From Micromonospora sp. RP3T (GTDB lineage Bacteria; Actinomycetota; Actinomycetes; Mycobacteriales; Micromonosporaceae): a stretch of 64,000 bases of DNA. Under the pieces are notes generated by a model. That model was not told where the DNA came from and ran no database searches. It saw only the letters and a program-made list of their open reading frames with translations. The stretch is taken from assembly GCF_003027925.1 (NCBI RefSeq), contig NZ_PYPS01000016.1, positions 1 to 64,000 on the forward strand, in the 5' to 3' direction. Shown here in pieces: positions 42,379 through 50,150 of this stretch. The number at the start of each line of letters is the position of its first letter. Within the stretch, counting starts at the first letter, position 1. Both the position numbers and the translations under genes were made by a program.

Positions 42379-43779
42379 GTGGAGTTGCCCGTAGTCCAGC
42401 CCTCGCACGGTCCCGATGTTGTCGTTGCCGTGGATGCCCTTCCTGCTGCCGATAATCCAGTGCCAGCACTGCGCCTTTGGGGTATCCGCCGGTCAATCGC
42501 ATTAGTGGTGGCAGCGTCGCTGCTGCTGGTCGTACTTATGGTGGCGGTCGCTCTCTGGTATGCAGGATGGCCTAGTATTAGGCGAGACGCGACCGTCACG
42601 GCGGCCACATACTTCGACCTCCTTAAGCTTGTCTTCGCTGTTGTGGCAGGAGTTGGCGGGGTCGCGGCTCTGGTGGTTGCGTATCGCCGTCAGCGGGTCG
42701 CAGAGCATACAAGTAAATTGGCTGAGTTTGCTCATCGTTTAGCGCATGCTGCGGATCTGCGGGCCGAAGTCACAAAAGCGCTTGCTGAGGCGGCCGACCA
42801 GCGGGCAAATATTGAAACCGACCGTAACGGCGTGCGGTTGTTAAACGAGCGCTTCGCTAAAGCGGCTGAGCAATTAGGATCAGACAAGGCGGCAGTACGG
42901 CTTGCCGGCGTTTATGCGATGGCTGGCCTTGCGGACGACTGGACCGATGGTCGCCAGACGTGTGTGGATGTCCTCTGTGCTTACCTGCGGATGCCATATG
43001 TTCCACCGAAAGCACCCACTGCAGATGCGGAGCCACTTGATGCAGATGCTGGTGCGCAAGACAGCGTTGAGGGTGACTCCGTGGCGCGTGAGGAGCGCGA
43101 GGTCCGGCACACTGTGCTCCGGTCGATTACTCGCCACTTGCGCCTTCCGTCCGAAGACCCTACATCGTGGCAAGGGCTAGACTTCGACTTCACCGGCGCA
43201 GTGCTTGATGGCGGCGACTTCTCCGGCGCAATTTTTAGCGATGGAACCGTTTCCTTCAGTGGCGCGAATTTCTGCGGCTCCGTGTATTTCATGGGGGCAA
43301 AGTTTACTGGCGCGCATATTACCTTCTCCGGGGCAACCTTTAGTAGTGGAAGGGTCTATCTTCTGGAATCAGAATTTATCAAGGGTCACGTTTCCTTTGA
43401 TAGGGCAAAAATTCGAGGCGGCGAAGTTTTTCTAGCCGCATCGGATTTCAAGGGTGCGGGCGTCTCGTTCGATGATGCGCATATCAACGGAGGGGGCCTC
43501 TATTTCAACCTCTCAAGGTTTACCGAGGGTAAAGTCACCTTCGCTGGCGCGACAATCTCGGATGGAAAAGTCGAATTCAAGGCAGCGAAGTTCAACGGCG
43601 GAACAGTAGCCTTTGACTGGACGGTCTTTGCGGGCGGCGAGGTCAGCTTTCGTGACGCAGTCTTCGATGGCGGGGAGGTGGATCTTCGAAAAGCGCGGAT
43701 CGTCGTGGGGGCTGATCCCGTCTTTGACTCCTGGCCGGGAGAGGGGCCTCCGGGCGGGTTGCACCTCCCGGCGGCATGA
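42379..43779 (+). CDS. Two-helix membrane protein with pentapeptide-like beta-helix domain
   Basis: 466 residues. Two membrane helices (about 39-62 and 82-104) are followed by a coiled-coil-like helix with RFAKAAEQLGSDKAAVRLAGVYAMAGLADDWTDGRQTCVDVLCAYLRMPY, a module typical of actinobacterial pentapeptide-repeat membrane proteins. After an acidic linker and a helical HTVLRSITRHLR segment come about 15 pentapeptide-like turns in A(D/N)F(x)G spacing (for example FTGAVLDGGDFSGAIF, FSGANFCGS, FTGAHITFSGATF), a right-handed beta-helix. Base composition is strikingly AT-richer than neighbours, pointing to recent acquisition. Last gene before the right att copy. Confidence 0.85.
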   Translation: MELPVVQPSHGPDVVVAVDALPAADNPVPALRLWGIRRSIALVVAASLLLVVLMVAVALWYAGWPSIRRDATVTAATYFDLLKLVFAVVAGVGGVAALVVAYRRQRVAEHTSKLAEFAHRLAHAADLRAEVTKALAEAADQRANIETDRNGVRLLNERFAKAAEQLGSDKAAVRLAGVYAMAGLADDWTDGRQTCVDVLCAYLRMPYVPPKAPTADAEPLDADAGAQDSVEGDSVAREEREVRHTVLRSITRHLRLPSEDPTSWQGLDFDFTGAVLDGGDFSGAIFSDGTVSFSGANFCGSVYFMGAKFTGAHITFSGATFSSGRVYLLESEFIKGHVSFDRAKIRGGEVFLAASDFKGAGVSFDDAHINGGGLYFNLSRFTEGKVTFAGATISDGKVEFKAAKFNGGTVAFDWTVFAGGEVSFRDAVFDGGEVDLRKARIVVGADPVFDSWPGEGPPGGLHLPAA

Positions 43780-43785
43780 CGCTGA

Positions 43786-43803
43786 GTCGCATACGTGTCG
43801 CCG
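43786..43803 (+). repeat. Putative integrase arm site, right
   Basis: GTCGCATACGTGTCGCCG matches 40631-40648 in 17 of 18 bases, 49 bases before the right att copy. Confidence 0.5.
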
Positions 43804-43852
43804 CTGGGGAGGAGATGGCCGAATTCCCTGGTCAGCGCTTTGTCTGTGGCTC

Positions 43853-43907
43853 ACTGTAAATCCGTCGCGAAAGCTTCAGAGGTTCGAATCCTCTACCCGC
43901 CACCAGG
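43853..43907 (+). other. att site, right copy (tRNA-Tyr 3' fragment)
   Basis: Exact 55-base copy of 40477-40531. The sequence before it is unrelated to the tRNA 5' half, so this is not a tRNA gene. Confidence 0.93.
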
Positions 43908-43914
43908 TGCAGAT

Positions 43915-43952
43915 GCGGCCCCTGAACAGCAGAGATGCTGATCGGGGGCCGC
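43915..43952 (+). terminator. Hairpin after the right att copy
   Basis: A 16-bp stem with two mismatches (43915-43930 with 43937-43952, loop AGAGAT) followed by TTTCG. It sits where a tRNA-Tyr terminator would have been before integration. Confidence 0.65.
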
Positions 43953-43988
43953 TTTCGTGATTCGCAGGCCCCTTTCGGATGCCGAAGC

Positions 43989-44186
43989 TCAGCTAGGGGA
44001 GCTGTCCTTAACGAACTCGACGAAGGAAACCCAGTGGGCCGCGCTGAACATCAGCGACGGACCGGCGACGTCCTTGCTGTCCCGCACGCCCACGACGCCC
44101 GGAAGGTTGTCGGCGACCTCGACGCATGCGCCCTCGTTGCCGCTGTGGGTGCTCTTGCGCCAGCGGGCCGTGGTCAGCTCAGTCAT
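43989..44186 (-). CDS. DUF397 domain protein
   Basis: 65 residues: TARWRKSTHSGNEGACVEVADNLPGVVGVRDSKDVAGPSLMFSAAHWVSFVEFVK is the complete DUF397 domain, with the WRKSTxSxxxGxCVEV start. These small proteins are encoded beside DUF5753 helix-turn-helix regulators in actinomycetes and often modulate development or antibiotic production. It overlaps the 3' end of the upstream XRE gene by 8 bases, so it is translationally coupled to it. Confidence 0.93.
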   Translation of the reverse strand: MTELTTARWRKSTHSGNEGACVEVADNLPGVVGVRDSKDVAGPSLMFSAAHWVSFVEFVKDSSPS

Positions 44187-45057
44187 CGTAAGTCTCCTTG
44201 ATCAGGGCGCCCACCAGATCCTCGGAGGCGCGTTCTTCCAGGGCAAGGTTCCACAGAGTCTGCCAAGCCGAAGCGTATGTCTCTACCTCCCCGGGGCGAT
44301 CGAGGTAGAGACTGCCGGTCAGGGACTCGCTGTAGACGGTGCTGGGCTCTGCGGGACGAGTGCCCTTCGCGGGAAAGTCGAGGATCATGAACGCCCCAGC
44401 GAAAGACGCCCGGTGTGGGCCGACGCTCGCGGGTAGCACCCGAACCTTGATGTTGCCTGCCTGGGCCCCGTTGACCAGGTGGGCCAACTGAGCCCGCCAC
44501 GCCTCTATGTCGTTGATGGGGCGACGAAGAACTGCCTCGTCGATGATCGCTTCAAAGAGCGGTGCTGCGGGGCTCCGACGCGCCAGAAGCTTCTGTCGCT
44601 CCATCCGGAGGGCGACTTTCTGGGCCACCTCCTGCGACGTGCGACCGGGTTTCGTCTCGAAGACGGCTGACATGTACTCCGGGGTCTGAAGCAGCCCCGG
44701 GATCAGGTTCGGCTCGTAGTGCCGGATGTGGCGGGCCGCCGCTTCCAGACCCACGTACAACTCGAACCACGCCGGGATGACGTCGCCGTAGGAGTGCCAC
44801 CAACCCCGGCTCTTGCTCTCCCGGGCGAGCGAGACGAGGACTTCGGTCAGGTCGGTCGAGGTGCCGTAGAGCTGGCACATGAGGTTCACGTCGTGGGTGC
44901 GCAGTGAGGTGTGGCCGGCCTCCAGCCGGTACATCTTCGCCCGTGACCACTCCAGAGTCTTCGCGGCGGCTTCCAGGTTGATGCCGGCTTCCTCGCGCGC
45001 CTGCCGCAGCAGCCGGCCGAGTTGCCGACGCGGGACGGAAGATCCCGTCTCGGCCAT
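44179..45057 (-). CDS. XRE-family regulator with DUF5753 domain
   Basis: 292 residues. Helix-turn-helix at about 10-65 (RQLGRLLRQAREEAGINLEAAAKTLEWSRAKMYRLEAGHTSLRTHDVNLMCQLYG) and the DUF5753 effector-like domain from about 95 (WFELYVGLEAAARHIRHYEPNLIPGLLQTPEYMSAVF) to LYLDRPGEVETYASAWQTLWNLALEERASEDLVGALI. Size and order match the WhiJ-like regulators of streptomycetes. Together with the coupled DUF397 gene it forms a standard regulatory pair, divergent from a run of tiny ORFs. Confidence 0.93.
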   Translation of the reverse strand: MAETGSSVPRRQLGRLLRQAREEAGINLEAAAKTLEWSRAKMYRLEAGHTSLRTHDVNLMCQLYGTSTDLTEVLVSLARESKSRGWWHSYGDVIPAWFELYVGLEAAARHIRHYEPNLIPGLLQTPEYMSAVFETKPGRTSQEVAQKVALRMERQKLLARRSPAAPLFEAIIDEAVLRRPINDIEAWRAQLAHLVNGAQAGNIKVRVLPASVGPHRASFAGAFMILDFPAKGTRPAEPSTVYSESLTGSLYLDRPGEVETYASAWQTLWNLALEERASEDLVGALIKETYDD

Positions 45058-45227
45058 CTGATCCCCAATCTCACCTCAACCGCCCTGTGTGTCTCACTTC
45101 AGCCACCCTGCCCGCCCGGATGGCACGACGTCAATCTCGATGTCTGAAACCCGCGATGAGATGTTGCAGTGACGGTGCCACTACGCCACGTTGGCTGCGA
45201 GAAGGGGTCGATCGACGGAGGTGCGCG

Positions 45228-45428
45228 ATGCCCCGCTGGAAGTGGTTCCAACGCAGCAACGAGCCGGTCGATGTGGTGCAGCGGCCGACCAGCAACGAGC
45301 GCCCTGGCGAAACCGGGAAGCGGAACGACGGCGTCAAGGCCCTGCCGTTGGTCCGCCCTCCAGCGAGCCGGACCGCGCAGTCGCGGACGGGGCACAGCGA
45401 GAAGCGTCGTAACGGCGGCGAGACGTGA
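45228..45428 (+). CDS. Small basic protein, first of a mini-ORF run
   Basis: 66 residues, beginning MPRWKWFQRSNEPVDVVQRP and ending in a Lys/Arg-rich, probably disordered tail. CGGAGG lies 6 bases before the ATG. No family recognised. Its stop overlaps the next start (GTGA). Confidence 0.6.
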   Translation: MPRWKWFQRSNEPVDVVQRPTSNERPGETGKRNDGVKALPLVRPPASRTAQSRTGHSEKRRNGGET

Positions 45429-45595
45429 CACCGGAGCGGAGACCCGACACGCCCCTCCTGGTGGCGGTGTCCTGGGCCGTCATCGACTACCACGTGGCGT
45501 ACACCTGCTCGCGGTGCCGCCCGTACGGATGGTGTCCCCGCGTGGTCGTCGCCCGCGCCCGCATCCGCGCCTGGCGCAAGGTCTGTGAACAGTGA
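45425..45595 (+). CDS. Small Cys-containing protein
   Basis: 56 residues. A hydrophobic start (LLVAVSWAVIDYHVAY) leads to CSRCRPYGWCPR, three closely spaced Cys, and then an Arg-rich helix ending with a fourth Cys (WRKVCEQ). This could bind a metal. The GTG overlaps the previous stop and the TGA overlaps the next start, so it is embedded in a coupled run. Family unknown. Confidence 0.6.
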   Translation: MTPERRPDTPLLVAVSWAVIDYHVAYTCSRCRPYGWCPRVVVARARIRAWRKVCEQ

Positions 45596-45945
45596 CGGAG
45601 CTGAAGCCCGGCGTGCTGCTCCTCGTCGGCAGGGCGGCCGGCGTGCAGTTCGCGAGGCCGTTCCACTTCCGGCTGATCCGCGTCCTCGACTGGAGCACCT
45701 ACGACGGCTGGACGTGGCTGGACGGCTACCAGCTCGACGAGCAGGGCGATGCCGTGGCGCGGCGGTCGATCTTCGTCAAGCGGTGCGGGTTGAGCGCGGG
45801 CTCCGATTCTTCACAACGAATGCTGGGGATGAGGCCGGCTCCGGATGGCGGGCGCCGGAGCAACGGCGCGCGGGTGCCGGCCAGTCGCCCCTCTCCCCGC
45901 TTGGCGCGGCAATGGACAGGACGGGGACGGACTGATGGTGCGTAG
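45592..45945 (+). CDS. Hypothetical protein in mini-ORF run
   Basis: 117 residues. The first 65 look folded: PGVLLLVGRAAGVQFARPFHFRLIRVLDWSTYDGWTWLDGYQLDEQGDAVARRSIFVKRCGL, with strong beta-strand alternation. The remainder is low complexity. GTG overlaps the previous TGA. I do not recognise a family. Confidence 0.6.
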   Translation: MTELKPGVLLLVGRAAGVQFARPFHFRLIRVLDWSTYDGWTWLDGYQLDEQGDAVARRSIFVKRCGLSAGSDSSQRMLGMRPAPDGGRRSNGARVPASRPSPRLARQWTGRGRTDGA

Positions 45946-46099
45946 TTGGCGGGACACCCGTTCCCGGATGAATCTCGACGAGGCAAAAGTGGCCGCGCAC
46001 AGGGAGCGGATGCTCGCCGAGGTCAGGGCATCGCGGCCCGAGCCTCCATCCCGTCCGATCGACCGCACCCACGAGGCGGGCCGGAAGGAGCCTCGATGA
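45935..46099 (+). CDS. Small helical protein in mini-ORF run
   Basis: 54 residues, mainly one charged helix (MNLDEAKVAAHRERMLAEVRASR). ACGGGGA precedes the ATG. It overlaps the preceding ORF by 11 bases and the next by 4. Confidence 0.5.
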   Translation: MVRSWRDTRSRMNLDEAKVAAHRERMLAEVRASRPEPPSRPIDRTHEAGRKEPR

Positions 46100-46182
46100 C
46101 CACTCGCCGCGCGCCGGCGGCCCGGGTGGTCGACGTGGCCGCAGATCGTCCGCACCGCCGATTCCTGGGTTGGGCGCGGTGA
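46096..46182 (+). CDS. Very small ORF in mini-ORF run
   Basis: 28 codons with ATGA overlap to the preceding stop and GTGA overlap to the next start; GGAAGGAG lies 6-13 bases upstream. Supported only by its ribosome site and position in the coupled chain. Confidence 0.35.
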   Translation: MTTRRAPAARVVDVAADRPHRRFLGWAR

Positions 46183-46352
46183 GCATCCTCCGGGCCGGCG
46201 ACGAGAAGTTCCACTACAGCGATGGCTCCCACCGGTGGATCCCGCCGGACCCGGACTACGACCAGGAGGTCTGGGACGAGCAGGTGCGCCAGCACAAGCA
46301 GGGCCACCTGCGGAACGAGCGTCCGACGGTCCGCATCCAGCGCCTGGTCTGA
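46179..46352 (+). CDS. Small acidic/Trp-rich protein ending the mini-ORF run
   Basis: 57 residues, well-structured composition: ILRAGDEKFHYSDGSHRWIPPDPDYDQEVWDEQVRQHKQGHLRNERPTVRIQRLV. The DGSxRWIPPDPDYD core looks conserved. The GTG overlaps the previous stop by 4 bases. Family unknown to me. Confidence 0.65.
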   Translation: MSILRAGDEKFHYSDGSHRWIPPDPDYDQEVWDEQVRQHKQGHLRNERPTVRIQRLV

Positions 46353-46396
46353 GTGCCGCCGCCCCGCGTACGAGAAAAAGGTCGTACCGTGCGGTC

Positions 46397-46633
46397 ATGC
46401 TCTATGTCGGCCTGCTCGGCTGGGTGCTGATCCCCGTGCTGGGTCTCGCCGCGGTCGTCGCCGCCGTCCGCCTCGCGCGGTGGTCGTGGCGGTCGACGCG
46501 ACGCGGCGTGGTGGCGTTGCCGGGCCGGCTCCGGGCGGTGCCGGGTCGGCTGCGGGCGCTCACGGTGGAGCCGCCGCCGGGGCCGGCGTTCAACGACGCT
46601 CGGGACGTGTGGCCGATGCCGGCGGACGACTGA
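46397..46633 (+). CDS. Small single-pass membrane protein
   Basis: 78 residues: one membrane helix (LYVGLLGWVLIPVLGLAAVVAAVRLARW) followed by a basic segment and a short acidic tail (FNDARDVWPMPADD). TACCGT at 46385-46390 lies 6 bases before the ATG, a leaderless pattern. Function unknown. Confidence 0.6.
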   Translation: MLYVGLLGWVLIPVLGLAAVVAAVRLARWSWRSTRRGVVALPGRLRAVPGRLRALTVEPPPGPAFNDARDVWPMPADD

Positions 46634-47028
46634 GGCCGAACCGGCAGGTGAGGGGAGGTGTCGGTGATTCGCCAGCGATTGACCCGTATCGCCCTCTGGT
46701 GCTGCGGCGAGTTATAGGTATGGTGGTCTATGCCCAGGGTCGTCCGAGCCACGGGGATGGGGAGTGCGGCCGGGCGCAGCGGCCCGATCGCTCCGAGGCC
46801 GCCTAGATCAGTTCGCGTTGAAGGTCGGAATACGCAATGGACGGACGACCGCGGGGCCCCTGAGCCCGCTGATCTGGCTACGCGTCCCTCTGGCACCGGG
46901 CCGATCGGCGAAACCTTTTCGACGGTCGGATCGGGCCTGTTCTCACCGCTTTCCTGCGTGCGGGCCCTGTGGCACGATCGTGGAACCTCCACCATCCCCG
47001 GTGTCCCATCCCCGACAGGAGAGCGAAC
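46634..47028. other. Intergenic stretch without a supported gene
   Basis: About 395 bases. Several overlapping frames are open but none has a ribosome site with a plausible protein. A perfect 10-bp palindrome CACGATCGTG lies at 46973-46982, 47 bases before the next start, and could be a regulator site. The segment around 46705-46735 is AT-richer than average. Confidence 0.5.
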
Positions 47029-47172
47029 ATGTCTGGTCGAAGACTGGGCCGGCTGCTTGGCTCAATGCTGGTTTTTGCCGCTGTCATGAGTGGCGTCCTG
47101 GTCGGCGTAGGGCCGGAGCTCGGCGACATGCAGACCGCGGATGTCATCTGGAACATGCCTGCGACTCGCTGA
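47029..47172 (+). CDS. Small membrane or secreted peptide upstream of GGDEF-EAL gene
   Basis: 47 residues: a basic start (MSGRRLGRLLGS), one hydrophobic helix (MLVFAAVMSGVLVGVG) and a short tail ending in DVIWNMPATR. AGGAGAGCGAAC gives a good ribosome site. It ends 52 bases before the large signalling gene and may be cotranscribed. Confidence 0.55.
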   Translation: MSGRRLGRLLGSMLVFAAVMSGVLVGVGPELGDMQTADVIWNMPATR

Positions 47173-47224
47173 CGCTCACCGTCCCGTCCGAGCCAGGCGA
47201 AAGTCGATCGACGGAAGGGGCGGC

Positions 47225-49753
47225 ATGTCCGCACAGCCCGTCAAGGGCTCGCGGTCCAATGATCACGCTTGGCTGATCACCGGGCCACTCGTCCTTTTCG
47301 CTGTCGTCTGTTCGACGGTGACCGGTCTGATCAGTGACCATCCGTTCGGCGGCTGGCCGCTGGCGGCGGTGCTGCTGGTGGCCATGGTCGCTGCCGGGCT
47401 TCCGGTGCTGAACTTCACCGTCCGGCGCCAGTCGCTCGGTGTGACGATCACCGAGATCCCGTTGGTGCTCGCGTTCTACCTGACGCGTCCGCTGACGGTG
47501 GTCGCGATCTATACCGGGGCCGCGATCCTCACCCATCTGTGGCACCGGATGGGCGCGGCGAAGTTCTGGTTCAACGTCGCCCGCGCGGCGGCCGGCTCCT
47601 CGCTCGCCGTGCTGGTGCTGCAGGCGCTGCCCCCGGTCGAGGGCGTGGGCCCGCGCACCTGGCTGACGCTGTTCACCGCCGCCATCATGGTCAACCTGGT
47701 CAGCATCACGTCGGTGGCCGGCGTCTACACGCTGCTCCAGGGCTGGCAGACCGGCCGCGACGCGTTCCGCAGGGCGCCCTCCGCGCTGCTCTCCGCCGGC
47801 ATCCAGATCGTCGCCGGCCTGATCGTCCTGATCCTGATCACGTCGAACTGGTGGTCGCTGGTCCTGCTCTCCGCGCTGATCACCGCGCTGACGTTGATCT
47901 ACCGCGCGTACGCGCAGTTCTTCCGGCAGCACCGCACGCTCTCCGACATGTACGAGCTGAGCCGCGCGGTCAGCGGCAGCGGCCAGGACGGCACGCTCGC
48001 CGACGCCCTGCTGGGCCGCGTCCGGGCGATGCTCCAGGCGGAGTACGCGACGCTCTGGCTGCCGGCGCAGCGCCGCCACCCGGAGGTGCTGCTGACCTCC
48101 CGGATCGCCGACCCGGGGCTGCTGGACGTGGCGCCCACGCCCGCCGCCCTGCGCGAGCAGGTCCGCCAGGACGGGCAGACGCTGGTGCTCACCCGCGGCG
48201 CCGGCGCGGACGGCAAACTGCGGACCGCGCTCACCGAGCAGGGGGTCAAGGACGTCATCGTGGTGCCGTTGCGCTCCGGCCAGGCGGTCGTCGGCACCCT
48301 TGAGGTGGCCAACCGGCTCGGCGCCAGCAACTCGTTCAGCCGCACCGACGTGCCGCTGCTGGAGACCGTCGCCGCGCACGCCGCGGTCGCGTTGGAGAAC
48401 GCCCGCCTGGTCGACCGGCTGCGGCACGACGCCGAGCACGACACGTTGACCAGGCTGCCGAACCGGCGGCGACTCATCGCGGCGGTGGGGGAAGCGGTCA
48501 AGATCCGCGCCCCCGGCGAGGTGGTGGCGCTGCTGCTCTTCGACGTCGACCGGCTGCGCCAGGTCAACGAGTCGTTGGGCCACGCGGCCGGCGACAAGGT
48601 GCTGGTCGAGGTGGCCGAGCGGCTGCGGGCCTGCGCGCCCTCCTCGGCGCTGGTGGGTCGCGCCGGCGGGGACGAGTTCCTGGTGACGCTCCGGCTGGAG
48701 GGCGTCGAGGCCGCGCTGGACCTGGCGACCCAGCTCCGGGAGCAGATCCGGGACGAGATGGTCTTCGACGCGCTCACCCTGGACGTGGACACCGCCGTCG
48801 GCGTGGCCGTCCACCCCGATCACGGCGGGGACGCTGTGGCGTTGCTCCAGCGGGTCGACCTGGCGGCCAACGCGGCGAAGTCGGTCCCGGGCAGCGTCCA
48901 GCTCTACAGCCCGGCGCTGGAGTCACGGTCGCTGCGCCGGCTCGGTCTCGCCGGCGACCTGAAGCGGGCGCTTGAGGACGGCGAGCTGGAGGTCTACTTC
49001 CAGCCCAAGGTCACGCTGCGGGACCGCCGCCTGGTGGGCGTGGAGTGTCTGGCGCGTTGGGAGCACCCGGCGCACGGCACGGTCTCGCCGGACGACTTCG
49101 TGGCGGTGGCCGAGCACACCGGCCAACTCGGCCGGCTCACCGAGTTCGTGCTGCGGGAGAGCCTGCGGCGCAGCCGCGACTGGAGCCACGGCGAGCAGCC
49201 GCTCTGCGTCTCGGTCAACCTGGCCGCCCGGACGGTGAACGACCCGCGCTTCCCGGGGCTGGTGCGGGAGCTGCTGACGGAGTACGGCGTGCCGCCGCAG
49301 CGGCTCACGCTGGAGATCACCGAGGCGGGCGTGCTGGACGGCACCGAACGGCCCGTGCCGATCCTGCGCTGTCTGCGCGACCTCGGGGTCCGGCTCTCGG
49401 TGGACGACTTCGGCACCGGCAACTCGTCGCTGGCCCAACTGCGCCGGCTGCCGGTGCACGAGGTGAAGGTGGACCGGTCGTTCGTGCAGGGCATGGCGAC
49501 CGACCCGGGTGACCTGGCCATCGTCAACGCGGTGGTGACGCTCTCCCAGCAGTTCGGCCTGACGGTGGTGGCCGAGGGGGTGGAGAGTGAGCTGACGTTG
49601 GAACTGCTCCAGGACATCGGCTGCGAGATCGGCCAGGGCTTCCTGTTCAGCCGGCCGCTGCCGTACGAGCGACTGGAGGCGTGGTTCGGCGCCCAGGTCG
49701 ACCCCGAGACGGTCGTCGCGGGGGAGCTGCCGCGCCTGCGTGTGGTGCCCTGA
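47225..49753 (+). CDS. Membrane GAF-GGDEF-EAL cyclic di-GMP signalling protein
   Basis: 842 residues. Six to eight membrane helices to about residue 235, a GAF domain (about 250-400, LADALLGRVRAMLQAEYATLWLP onward), GGDEF (about 410-570) with DTLTRLPNRRRL and an intact RAGGDEFLV, and EAL (about 585-835). EAL catalytic features are present: GVECLARWEHP (ExL form), NLAARTVNDPRF, LEITEAGVLDG, VDDFGTGNSSLAQL, KVDRSFV and VVAEGVE. Both synthase and phosphodiesterase sites therefore look functional, though GGDEF may act as a GTP-sensing domain. The N-terminal membrane block is a probable sensor. GGAAGGGGCGG precedes the ATG. Confidence 0.95.
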   Translation: MSAQPVKGSRSNDHAWLITGPLVLFAVVCSTVTGLISDHPFGGWPLAAVLLVAMVAAGLPVLNFTVRRQSLGVTITEIPLVLAFYLTRPLTVVAIYTGAAILTHLWHRMGAAKFWFNVARAAAGSSLAVLVLQALPPVEGVGPRTWLTLFTAAIMVNLVSITSVAGVYTLLQGWQTGRDAFRRAPSALLSAGIQIVAGLIVLILITSNWWSLVLLSALITALTLIYRAYAQFFRQHRTLSDMYELSRAVSGSGQDGTLADALLGRVRAMLQAEYATLWLPAQRRHPEVLLTSRIADPGLLDVAPTPAALREQVRQDGQTLVLTRGAGADGKLRTALTEQGVKDVIVVPLRSGQAVVGTLEVANRLGASNSFSRTDVPLLETVAAHAAVALENARLVDRLRHDAEHDTLTRLPNRRRLIAAVGEAVKIRAPGEVVALLLFDVDRLRQVNESLGHAAGDKVLVEVAERLRACAPSSALVGRAGGDEFLVTLRLEGVEAALDLATQLREQIRDEMVFDALTLDVDTAVGVAVHPDHGGDAVALLQRVDLAANAAKSVPGSVQLYSPALESRSLRRLGLAGDLKRALEDGELEVYFQPKVTLRDRRLVGVECLARWEHPAHGTVSPDDFVAVAEHTGQLGRLTEFVLRESLRRSRDWSHGEQPLCVSVNLAARTVNDPRFPGLVRELLTEYGVPPQRLTLEITEAGVLDGTERPVPILRCLRDLGVRLSVDDFGTGNSSLAQLRRLPVHEVKVDRSFVQGMATDPGDLAIVNAVVTLSQQFGLTVVAEGVESELTLELLQDIGCEIGQGFLFSRPLPYERLEAWFGAQVDPETVVAGELPRLRVVP

Positions 49754-49783
49754 GCAGGGGTGGCACCTGTCGGGGGGATCCGA

Positions 49784-49813
49784 TTTCACCTCCGCGACGC
49801 GGTCGTGTACTGT
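49784..49813 (+). promoter_or_regulatory. Promoter of tRNA-Thr/tRNA-Met
   Basis: TTTCAC (49784-49789) and TACTGT (49808-49813) with an 18-base spacer, 36 bases before the tRNA. Confidence 0.6.
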
Positions 49814-49848
49814 TTCCTCTGCGCGACACCCGAAGGGTGATCGAGCAG

Positions 49849-49921
49849 GCCCCCTTAGCTCAGTCGGCAGAGCGTCTCCATGGTAAGGAGAAGGTCTACG
49901 GTTCGATTCCGTAAGGGGGCT
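49849..49921 (+). tRNA. tRNA-Thr (anticodon GGT)
   Basis: Acceptor GCCCCCT pairs with AGGGGGC (49914-49920); D arm GCTCAGTCGGCAGAGC; anticodon stem TCTCC/GGAGA with loop ATGGTAA; T arm ACGGTTCGATTCCGT. CCA is not encoded. Confidence 0.97.
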
Positions 49922-49946
49922 CAAAGGGTCCGGCTGGACCCGCCAC

Positions 49947-50019
49947 GGCGGTGTAGCTCAGATGGTAGAGCAAGCGGCTCATAATCGCTGTGTCGCCGGT
50001 TCAAGTCCGGCCACCGCTA
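49947..50019 (+). tRNA. tRNA-Met (anticodon CAT)
   Basis: Acceptor GGCGGTG pairs with CACCGCT; D arm GCTCAGATGGTAGAGC; anticodon loop CTCATAA; T arm CCGGTTCAAGTCCGG. The first pair is G-U rather than a mismatch, so this is the elongator form, not initiator. CCA is not encoded. Confidence 0.96.
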
Positions 50020-50150
50020 CTCTCGTCCCCCGGGTCCGCCCGGTGGTCGGTGGGATGGGCGCCACAGGGCGCCCACTTTGCATGTCCGCGTGGTCAGCGC
50101 GTAGGCTGACACGCCGTAGTTGATGTCCTGAGCGAGGAAGGCACTCCGCC

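Larger units (their letters stand above)
40477..43907. mobile_element. Remnant integrative element in tRNA-Tyr, about 3.4 kb
   Basis: The segment is bounded by the 55-bp att repeats and contains a small EACC1-like gene, an integrase fragment, an HAD fragment and a pentapeptide-repeat gene. GC content and codon use are clearly lower than in flanking DNA, especially at 42.6-43.7 kb. Transfer and replication genes are missing, and the int/HAD fusion marks an internal deletion, so it is a decayed relative of actinobacterial integrative elements that probably cannot move alone. Confidence 0.88.

Noticed and set aside
43853..43907. Possible second tRNA-Tyr gene
   Set aside because: Only the 3' half is present; the 5' acceptor and D arm are missing, so it is an att duplicate.
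46679..46718. TTGACC followed by TATAGG as a promoter
   Set aside because: The spacer is 28 bases, far too long for a vegetative promoter.
46730..47089. Open frame of 119 codons in the gap before the GGDEF-EAL gene
   Set aside because: No ribosome site, low-complexity product, and it overlaps the better supported 47-codon ORF.
47144..48823. Minus-strand open frame opposite the GGDEF-EAL gene
   Set aside because: Antisense shadow; no start context, composition abnormal.
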